DNA of 29,598 bases from Caldilineaceae bacterium (GTDB lineage Bacteria; Chloroflexota; Anaerolineae; Caldilineales; Caldilineaceae), in NCBI GenBank assembly GCA_019637645.1, contig JAHBVH010000097.1:1-29598 (forward strand). The letters run 5' to 3'. Made by a program: the position numbers and the translations under genes. This document shows positions 6,313-12,722 of this stretch, in pieces (position 1 is the first letter of the stretch; each line of letters opens with the position of its first letter). The notes under the pieces were generated by a model. It searched no databases and was not told where the DNA came from. It saw nothing but the letters and a program-made list of their open reading frames with translations.

Positions 6313-7317
6313 ATGACAACTGCGTTGATTATTGGTCTCTCTTCCCAAGATGGTTCCTACTTGGCCGATTTGCTCCTGAGCAAAGGCTATGAGGTCGTTG
6401 GCACCATTCGCCGGAGCACTAATTTCTATCAAGAAAATATTCGTCACCTGATCGGCAAAGTGCGGATCGAGGCTGCCGATCTCCACGATGGGGAGAGTAT
6501 TGCCCGCCTGCTGCGCGACTATCAACCCGCAGAAGTGTATAATATTGCAGCCCAGTCAGTGCCGGCGGACAGTTGGTCCCATCCCTACTACACCGGCGAG
6601 GTGACGGGGCTGGGCGCGGTGCGGGTGCTGGAGGCCGTGCGGCTACATGCCCCCCAAGCCCGGGTCTATCAAGCTACCAGCCGTGAGATCTATGGCAATG
6701 TTTCGGGGGTGGCCACCGAGGCCACGCCTATCGACGCCAACAATCCTTATGGCATTGCCAAGGCCTATGCCCACATGATGACCCGCTGCTATCGCGAATC
6801 CTATGGTCTCTTTGCCTGTGCTGGGGTGCTCTTTAACCATGAAAGTCCACGCCGGAGTCTCCATTTTGTCACCCGCAAGATCACGGCCGCGGTTGCCTGT
6901 ATCAAGAATGGGGTCAAGACGCCCCCGTTGGATGAACTGGGGAATCCGCTCGTATCGCCAGCGGGCAAGGTTGCTCTGGGATGGCTGGATAGCCAGCGGG
7001 ATTGGGGCTATGCCCGCGAATATGTCGATGCCATGTGGCGGATGTTGCAAAATGACCAGCCCCGCGACTATGTCATCGGGACGCGGACTTCCCATACGGT
7101 ACGCGAGGTCTGTCAGATCGCCTTTGCCCATGTTGGGCTGAACTGGGAAGATCATGTCGTGACTAATGAAAAACTGCTACGCCCAACCGAGATCGAAACC
7201 TTGGTGGGTGACTATAGCTTGGCCGAACGGGAACTTGGTTGGCGACCCCGCACTAGCTTTGCGGATCTCATCCAGTTGATGGTCGACGCGGATCGCGAGC
7301 GCTTTCAGGCGAAATAG
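6313..7317 (+). CDS. gmd: GDP-mannose 4,6-dehydratase
   Basis: A 334-residue short-chain dehydrogenase/reductase of the extended type that converts GDP-mannose to GDP-4-keto-6-deoxymannose, the first step to GDP-fucose, GDP-rhamnose and related surface sugars. Visible are the NAD(P)-binding GLSSQDGSYLADLL loop (residues 8-21), TSREIYG with T122, S123 and E125, the catalytic Y146xxxK150, the Gmd hallmark FNHESPRRSLHFVTRKIT (174-191), LDSQRDWGYAREYVDAMW, and RPTEIETLVGD. The usual SSSE motif reads TSRE here, so one residue next to the catalytic Glu differs. Length is slightly short for Gmd (about 340-370). No other nucleotide-sugar gene flanks it. The 180 bases between the cas6 remnant and this gene show no feature. 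Confidence 0.88.
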   Translation: MTTALIIGLSSQDGSYLADLLLSKGYEVVGTIRRSTNFYQENIRHLIGKVRIEAADLHDGESIARLLRDYQPAEVYNIAAQSVPADSWSHPYYTGEVTGLGAVRVLEAVRLHAPQARVYQATSREIYGNVSGVATEATPIDANNPYGIAKAYAHMMTRCYRESYGLFACAGVLFNHESPRRSLHFVTRKITAAVACIKNGVKTPPLDELGNPLVSPAGKVALGWLDSQRDWGYAREYVDAMWRMLQNDQPRDYVIGTRTSHTVREVCQIAFAHVGLNWEDHVVTNEKLLRPTEIETLVGDYSLAERELGWRPRTSFADLIQLMVDADRERFQAK

Positions 7318-7476
7318 ACGAGCGATGAGCCGCAACCGCCGCAAGACACGGGAAATTCTCTCTGATTATCTGTTTGCCCTGCATCATCGCCGTGCAATTC
7401 CATACAATATATGCACGCATCACGCCCCCGTTATTCCATCGACTGCCTATCACCACAGAAACTTTGGGAGGATTCC

Positions 7477-7950
7477 ATGACCGAACAAAAGACCCAATGG
7501 CAACAAAAGCTGGCCGAGTCGCGGGCTGGGTTACTCGCCCTGCTCCAGGACTTGACCCCGGACCAATGGACCCAAGTGGTCTTTAGCGAAGGAGCACCGT
7601 GGACAGTGACCACGGTGGTCAGTCATTTGTTGGACAGCGAACGGGGGATGAGTATTCAGATCCACAAGACGCGCAAAGGCGAAGAGACAGTGCCGCCAGG
7701 GTTTGATATTGATCGGTGGAATGCCGGTGTCCAAAAGCGGGTGGGCGACCTCAGCCCCGCTGAACTCCTGGCTAGCCTCGTGGCGACGCGTGCCAAAACC
7801 CTCGAGGTGATGAATTCGCTTCAGGCGGAGGATTGGGCGCGCATCGGTCGCCACCCGGCCCGGGGCCTCATTACCATTGCCCAATATTATGAAACGATCT
7901 ATGAACATGAACTTACCCATACGCGCGATATTCAAGCCGCCCTGGGCTAA
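7477..7950 (+). CDS. DinB-family protein
   Basis: A 157-residue four-helix protein of the DinB/YfiT-like superfamily. The presumed metal-binding histidines are H50 in VVSHLLDSERG and H144 and H148 in YEHELTHTRDI, the usual three-His arrangement. Members include thiol-dependent S-transferases and many uncharacterised proteins; no substrate can be named. ATG 7477 is chosen because GGGAGGA ends just before it with good spacing; an upstream in-frame ATG (7411) lacks a site. A strong terminator follows 22 bases after the stop, so it is probably monocistronic or the last gene of its unit. Confidence 0.8.
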   Translation: MTEQKTQWQQKLAESRAGLLALLQDLTPDQWTQVVFSEGAPWTVTTVVSHLLDSERGMSIQIHKTRKGEETVPPGFDIDRWNAGVQKRVGDLSPAELLASLVATRAKTLEVMNSLQAEDWARIGRHPARGLITIAQYYETIYEHELTHTRDIQAALG

Positions 7951-7972
7951 AGCCACAGGGCTAGCCAACAAC

Positions 7973-7993
7973 GCCCGCTGAAGCGGGCTTTTT
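7973..7993 (+). terminator. Rho-independent terminator after the DinB gene
   Basis: Stem GCCCGC / GCGGGC with a TGAA loop, followed directly by TTTTT. It sits 22 bases after the DinB stop codon. Confidence 0.85.
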
Positions 7994-8081
7994 GTACGGT
8001 TTTACTGATCTATGTGAGCTTGGCCTGTTTTGCCAAAGCGGGCCGATCTGGGCATTCGTTTGGTTGTTGGGGAGGGAGTGC

Positions 8082-10496
8082 ATGCGTACCCAAAACGCGA
8101 TCATCTTGGCGGCGGTTGCCGCGGCTATCGTTATGTTTAGTCTGGGTTATTTCTTTGGTGACCGGCTCGGTGCCCCAACCGAGGCGGAGCCAATTGTGAC
8201 GTTGACGGCTAGTACGGGCGCAAGCAGCAATAGTACCCCCATACCGACTTTCACGATCACGGCATCGTCACCCACCGCGACGGTGGATGGAGCGGCCACA
8301 GGGAATGCCCTCAACGCGACCATTGTTGCCGGTGTGAGCGGTACCTTGACGGCCTTGCCGCCAACTGCTGTGATCCCAGCCACGGCGACATCATCCGTTG
8401 TTGCGACTCCGCTGCCCATTACCCGCGCCGTGACGCCCGACGCCACCGCCACGCTCCTGGCGTTGAATGCTTGGGTGCAGCAGGCCGTTAACGCGACAGT
8501 GGCGGCCCTGCCAACCACCACGCCAGTCCTGTTAACGCCGACCCCCATTGGCACGCCAACCTGGACCCCCTTTATGACACCAACCTGGACGCCACCGGGA
8601 ACGGCCACCATTCCGCCCACCTTTACCCCAGATTTGGGTGCAACGGCCACGGCAGTCCAGTGGGCGATTCAAACCGCGGTGCAGGGGACCCTCACTTCGC
8701 TGCCACCCACCATCACCCAAACACCCACGGCAACGGGGACCGAGACGCCAACCCCCAGCCCAACGGTGAATCTGAGTGAAACGGTAGCGGCGGCCATCCA
8801 TGCTACGCTGACGGTGTGGGCGCTCACGCCTACCCTCACCCCAACGCCGACGTTAACCTTAGCACCCACCGCGACCTTTACGCCTACCCTCACGCCTACT
8901 TTGACGCCGGATATTCCGGCGACGGTCGCCGCGGCCATTACCGCAACCCTGACCGCGATGACCCCCACCGCTACGGAAACACCACTGGCTACCCCCAATT
9001 TGAGCGAAACCGTTACCTCTGCGCTGAGCGCTACCTTGACGGCTTTGGCGCCCACGGTGACAGAGACCGCCACCCCCGCGCCTACGGCTACAGAAACCGC
9101 AACACCAACAGCCACCCCCGCTTGGGCAGCTACGATAGAGGCCGCGGTTGCCGCTACGTTGACAGCGATCGTGCCCGAAGAAACCGCAACCTTGGTGCCG
9201 ACCGAAACTCCTACCGAGGAAGCGCTCACCGCGGAAATACCAACAGAAGAAGCGCCCACCGAGGATGCTGCTGAGTTGGTCGCCGCTGTGGAAACTGCCG
9301 TGGCGGCGACGGTGACTGCCCTCCCCGTCGCGGAGACGCCGGATTGGGAAGCGACCGTGGCGGCTGCGGTCGAGGCGACGTTGACGGCCCTCCCCCCGTC
9401 CGCCGCGAGCCCGCTTGCGACACCGGAGCCCACGACTACTGTGAGCACCACGCTGACCCTAACCACGACAACCGAACTGACTGCGACTGAAGCGATTGCC
9501 GAGCCAATCGAAGAGACCACTCCTGAAGAGGAGCCGCCTGCCACGGACGAACCTGTGGACGACGCTACGGAGACAATGGCTACCGCGGGCAGCACGGCTA
9601 ACCGTTTGGACCCAGACTTGGGCCCCATTGCGGATCTTGCCTTTGCCCCTGATGGTGCGACCTTGGCCGCGGCGACCGCAAGTGGCCTTTGGCTAGCCAC
9701 CTTTGACGGTGAAGAGGCTACGGCCCTGGCGACCACGCATCCTCTTTCCAGTGTCAGTTGGTCACCCGATGGCACGTTGCTGGCAACCGGCATCGGTGAT
9801 GGGGAAGATGCGACCGCCAGTGACGGTGCTGTCTATATCTGGGATGTGGCCGCGGGTGCGCCTCTCTTTGTCTTCGAGGAACCAGAAGCGGCGGTCTTGA
9901 GTGTAGCTTGGTCACCTGATGGTACACTGCTCGCCGCCGGGGCCGCTGATGAGCGGATCTACCTGTGGGATACCACCACTGGTGAACTGCGGGCTATGTT
10001 CGCCGACCGCGCTGCCGCTGTCACGAGCGTTACTTGGTCGGCGGATAGCACCCAAGTGGCGGCGGCCGATGATGACGGCGTTGTCCAGATCTGGCAGGTG
10101 GCTACTGGCGAAACTACATTGACCTTGAATGCCCATCCCGTCGGTGCGACGATCGTCCGTTGGTCACCCGATGGTACCCAACTCGCGACCGGTGGCACCG
10201 ACGCGGCGGTGGTCGTTTGGAATGCCAGCAACGGCGTACCCCTAGTAGAACTGCCCGATCTCGGCCAAGCCGTAACGGGCCTTGCTTGGTCGCCTGACAG
10301 TCAGCAACTGGCGACGGCGTTTGCGGATGATGACGATGGGCCGGGCCTGCGCTTATGGAACGCCGCGAGTGGAGAGGCACTAGCGACCTTTGCTGACACT
10401 GGCGCAGCGCTCCACGCGATCACTTGGGCCGCGACCGATTCTGCCATCGCGGTCAGCACCAGTGACGATACGATTCTGTACTGGTCCTTGCCTTAG
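8082..10496 (+). CDS. Membrane-anchored Thr/Pro-rich WD40 repeat protein
   Basis: An 804-residue protein in three parts. Residues about 5-27 (NAIILAAVAAAIVMFSLGYF) form an uncleaved signal or membrane anchor. Residues about 35-505 are a Thr/Pro/Ala-rich, low-complexity stalk built from about nine imperfect copies of a module of pattern xATVxAAVxATLTALPPT followed by a variable TPTP spacer. Residues about 510-804 are a WD40 beta-propeller with six to seven blades, each carrying VxWSPDGTxLAxG and ending IYLWD-like (for example SVAWSPDGTLLAAGAADERI, IVRWSPDGTQLATGGTDA). The propeller is probably displayed outside the membrane; partner unknown. ATG 8082 is preferred because GGGGAGGGAG lies five bases before it; the frame extends 30 codons further upstream across the terminator tail. 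Strong bias to Thr and Pro creates long false frames on the other strand. Confidence 0.85.
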   Translation: MRTQNAIILAAVAAAIVMFSLGYFFGDRLGAPTEAEPIVTLTASTGASSNSTPIPTFTITASSPTATVDGAATGNALNATIVAGVSGTLTALPPTAVIPATATSSVVATPLPITRAVTPDATATLLALNAWVQQAVNATVAALPTTTPVLLTPTPIGTPTWTPFMTPTWTPPGTATIPPTFTPDLGATATAVQWAIQTAVQGTLTSLPPTITQTPTATGTETPTPSPTVNLSETVAAAIHATLTVWALTPTLTPTPTLTLAPTATFTPTLTPTLTPDIPATVAAAITATLTAMTPTATETPLATPNLSETVTSALSATLTALAPTVTETATPAPTATETATPTATPAWAATIEAAVAATLTAIVPEETATLVPTETPTEEALTAEIPTEEAPTEDAAELVAAVETAVAATVTALPVAETPDWEATVAAAVEATLTALPPSAASPLATPEPTTTVSTTLTLTTTTELTATEAIAEPIEETTPEEEPPATDEPVDDATETMATAGSTANRLDPDLGPIADLAFAPDGATLAAATASGLWLATFDGEEATALATTHPLSSVSWSPDGTLLATGIGDGEDATASDGAVYIWDVAAGAPLFVFEEPEAAVLSVAWSPDGTLLAAGAADERIYLWDTTTGELRAMFADRAAAVTSVTWSADSTQVAAADDDGVVQIWQVATGETTLTLNAHPVGATIVRWSPDGTQLATGGTDAAVVVWNASNGVPLVELPDLGQAVTGLAWSPDSQQLATAFADDDDGPGLRLWNAASGEALATFADTGAALHAITWAATDSAIAVSTSDDTILYWSLP
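8305..9435 (+). repeat. Degenerate protein-coding repeat of the Thr/Pro stalk
   Basis: About nine imperfect modules within the WD40 protein gene. Each encodes a roughly 17-residue Ala-rich helix (examples ATVAAAITATLTAMTP, ETVTSALSATLTALAP, ATIEAAVAATLTAIVP, ATVAAAVEATLTALPP) joined by variable Thr/Pro spacers. Spacer length varies, suggesting expansion by unequal exchange. Confidence 0.75.
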
Positions 10497-10516
10497 CGTT
10501 TTTATTAAATGAAAAA

Positions 10517-10555
10517 GAGCCCAGCGATGCAACCGGCATCGCTGGGCTCTTTTTT
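10517..10555. terminator. Strong bidirectional terminator
   Basis: A perfect 14-bp stem (GAGCCCAGCGATGC / GCATCGCTGGGCTC) with an AACCG loop, followed by T6 and preceded by A5, so it can terminate on both strands. It ends the WD40 gene 20 bases after its stop. Confidence 0.92.
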
Positions 10556-10865
10556 GTGGGTAAGCGAATGAAAGGCATGAATAAAGTAATAATAAAGTAT
10601 AAGAAAAATAATAAAAAAGTAGTGTAATTTGAGAAATAATTTCTCTATATCTTAGTAATTAATCATATAAAAAGATAATAAAAAGCAAGTAAAAAGCTGT
10701 TAAAAAGCAATGATCAAGAGAGGCGTATGGAAAATATAATTATTATGACTTCCAGGCGACAACTGGTGTGCTGATCTGTCCATACTCAGCAATTTTCTAG
10801 CGCCTGTGGGTAACCCCGCCTGTTGCAGCTTCGCGCATGCCCTACCCCTGCTTGTCGTGGGGAAG
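10556..10865. other. AT-rich gene-free stretch with phased TAAAAAG repeats
   Basis: No gene is supported. About 180 bases (10560-10745) are strikingly AT-rich compared with the flanks. Four TAAAAAG heptamers have A5 runs starting at 10669, 10680, 10691 and 10702, exactly 11 bases apart, and a perfect short inverted repeat GAGAAA-TAA-TTTCTC lies at 10631-10645. Phased A-tracts bend DNA and 11-bp-spaced direct heptamers are also a common regulator-site layout; which applies is unknown. Confidence 0.6.
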
Positions 10866-10894
10866 TTGACAGTGGCTGCTGTGAGTGTTATGCT
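10866..10894 (+). promoter_or_regulatory. Near-consensus sigma-70 promoter
   Basis: TTGACA (10866-10871), 17-base spacer, TATGCT (10889-10894). It precedes the small ORF at 10937 and the ANKH-like gene, giving an expected start of transcription near 10901. Confidence 0.65.
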
Positions 10895-10936
10895 TGCCCC
10901 GTTGTCTATCTGTCACGAAGAAATGAGTAAGACGCT

Positions 10937-11152
10937 ATGGCTGTTCTTGGCTTTCACTCTCTCCAAGCACTGGCGAACCAATTTGATGGGCATGTCTACC
11001 GCGATTCATTGGATGATTCGCTACTGGTGAACGATGTGCAAAATAGCTGCTGGCATCGCTACACCTGGACCCACGGCAAGCGGGAGATCAAATTTGTGGA
11101 AACGATCACCGGGGAATTGCCCTTGATCGTCCAAATCTATCCGGCCTTGTAA
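10937..11152 (+). CDS. Small hypothetical protein upstream of ANKH-like gene
   Basis: A 71-residue frame with no family I recognise. It reads as ordinary protein (DGHVYRDSLDDSLLVNDVQN, CWHRYTWTHGKREIKFVETI) rather than low-complexity sequence and has no signal or membrane segment. Its stop is one base before the ATG of the ANKH-like gene, which lacks its own Shine-Dalgarno site; this favours translational coupling and thus a real gene. A near-consensus promoter lies about 45 bases upstream. Its own ribosome binding site is weak, so the start is uncertain. Confidence 0.45.
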   Translation: MAVLGFHSLQALANQFDGHVYRDSLDDSLLVNDVQNSCWHRYTWTHGKREIKFVETITGELPLIVQIYPAL

Positions 11153-11153
11153 A

Positions 11154-12494
11154 ATGATCTATCTGCGCCTCTTGCGTTTCTTGTTGCCCCTAGCCATTAC
11201 CAACATTGTCTTGGAATTCGGCACCCAAATGCTCAACGCGGGCATGGCGCGCATGCCCAACGCGACAGAGACGCTTGCTGGTTTTGGCGTGGCCTGGGGG
11301 ATCGTCCTTTTTCTGACTAGTCCATTGGGCCAAGCGCGGGAACTGGGGTTGGTGATGGGGGATGGACAAGCCGCGCGCCAACAGGTGCGCCGTTTTGTCA
11401 TCTATGTGGGTATTGGGCTGACGACGCTGCTGCTGATCCTCGCACGGACACCACTAGGCCACTGGATTATTGAAGATTTCCACAATATTGAGGGTAACCT
11501 AGCCCAGACAGTCCGCACGGCTATGTTTTGGCTGGCCCCCTATCCGCTGATTCGCGGGCTGTCGCTCTATCATGCTGGCTTGCTGATTCGCCATCGGCGC
11601 ACGATGTTGGTCAGCTATGCCACAGTTGCTAGCATGGTCTGTAGTATCCTAACCGTCTTTCTGCTCTTACCATTGGCGTGGATCGGCGTACTGCCGATTC
11701 GGCTGCCGATTTTCGGGATCTATGCCAGTATTTTGGTCGAGCTGGCGATCATTCTGTGGGGCGTGCACTGGACAATGGCGCACGAACCAGCTACCCGCGC
11801 CCCTGATCCCAGTACGGGCACCATGACGGCCACCGTCGCGCCGACCTATGGCGCGATTATTCGCTTCTTCTGGCCGCTCGCCTTGGTCTTAATGACCCAA
11901 GAGTTTAGCCGGCCTTTGATCAATCTCTATGTTTCGCGCGAGAGCAGTGGGCCAGAAGCGTTGGCGGTGTTGGCCGTGGTCTATATTTTAGGACGGATTC
12001 CCTATGGCTGGCTCAATGATATTCGGAGCTTGGCCTCGGCCTTTCGCGAAGAAGCCAATGCCCTCCCCGCGATCCGCCGTTTTGCTCTTGGCTGTACGGT
12101 GGTCTCCTTGGCCATGATGTTCATCTGTTTTTGGACGCCGCTACGGATCTGGATCTTGGGCGATCTGGTAGGGCTCTCGCCAGAACTCGTCGAGTTGAGC
12201 CGTGTGCCCCTCTACATTTACACGGCCTATACCATTGCCGTTGCCGTGCGGGCGTACTACCAGGGCATTGCTCTCATGGAGCGGCGGACCCCAGCCCTGG
12301 CCCCGAGCGCACCGGCACGTCTGGCGGCCATTTGGCTCAGTTTGGTCATCCTGCCTTGGTTGGGCATCGACGGGGCGATCTTGGGGATCACCGCCCTCTT
12401 CAATGGCTTTGCCATCGAAGCGCTGGCGGTTTGGTGGGGCGTACGCGGTATCCGCTATTTTGCGCGCTGGAAAGCGCAACTAACAAGCGCTTGA
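11154..12494 (+). CDS. Bacterial ANKH (progressive ankylosis) family transporter homologue
   Basis: A 446-residue polytopic membrane protein with about 10-12 hydrophobic segments. It resembles animal ANKH along its whole length: N-terminal LPLAITNIVLEFGTQMLNAG and ETLAGFGVAWGIV, then YPLIRGLSLYHAGLLIRHR, and the central block FFWPLALVLMTQEFSRPLIN followed by LYVSRE and IPYGWLNDIRSL, with a late VAVRAYYQGIALMERRTPAL. Vertebrate ANKH mediates export of small anions such as citrate, ATP or pyrophosphate; whether the bacterial protein does the same is unknown. Fold relationship to MATE/MOP flippases is possible. The alignment is from my memory of the human protein, so the family call is good but no identity value is given. 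Confidence 0.72.
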   Translation: MIYLRLLRFLLPLAITNIVLEFGTQMLNAGMARMPNATETLAGFGVAWGIVLFLTSPLGQARELGLVMGDGQAARQQVRRFVIYVGIGLTTLLLILARTPLGHWIIEDFHNIEGNLAQTVRTAMFWLAPYPLIRGLSLYHAGLLIRHRRTMLVSYATVASMVCSILTVFLLLPLAWIGVLPIRLPIFGIYASILVELAIILWGVHWTMAHEPATRAPDPSTGTMTATVAPTYGAIIRFFWPLALVLMTQEFSRPLINLYVSRESSGPEALAVLAVVYILGRIPYGWLNDIRSLASAFREEANALPAIRRFALGCTVVSLAMMFICFWTPLRIWILGDLVGLSPELVELSRVPLYIYTAYTIAVAVRAYYQGIALMERRTPALAPSAPARLAAIWLSLVILPWLGIDGAILGITALFNGFAIEALAVWWGVRGIRYFARWKAQLTSA

Positions 12495-12722
12495 ACCACG
12501 TAATAGCGTGGGGGAATGGCTTTTTGTGCTTGCGCAATAACTTTTAAGCGCAGTGTATCACTGACCATGCGCGCTTGACGGAGAATCTCACCACCCAACG
12601 CTATCTCGACTCCCGCGCCTAGCCCAGCTCGTGCAAGCCCTGCCCCACGTCCCATTACCCCACGCGGGTAGGGCATACGCGGCGCCCATCGACATCAACG
12701 CCATGCGTGTCGATTCATTCCC
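12495..12722. other. Convergent intergenic gap with short repeats
   Basis: Lies between the convergent ANKH-like and CCA-enzyme genes. A 5-bp hairpin (CCACG / CGTGG, 12496-12511) with a later T5 run could be a weak terminator. GGGTAGGGCATACG (12666-12679) and GGGTGGGGCATATG (12727-12740) are near-identical 14-mers 61 bases apart. No gene is supported; a minus-strand frame at 12455-12676 overlaps the ANKH-like gene and has no family. Confidence 0.5.

Noticed and set aside
7992..8081. Thirty extra N-terminal codons of the WD40 protein
   Set aside because: They overlap the T-tract of the terminator and precede the strong ribosome binding site and membrane anchor at 8082.
8669..9793. A 374-codon minus-strand frame rich in Val, Ala, Ser and Gly
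   Set aside because: It is the antisense of the Thr/Pro repeat region; composition is a mirror of the repeats and it has no family motif or start signal.
12496..12530. Terminator between the ANKH-like gene and the CCA-enzyme gene
   Set aside because: The stem is only 5 bp and the T-run is displaced, so it is too weak to list as a terminator.
12455..12676. A 73-codon minus-strand frame between the ANKH-like and CCA-enzyme genes
   Set aside because: It overlaps the ANKH-like coding end, has no recognisable family and no clear start site.
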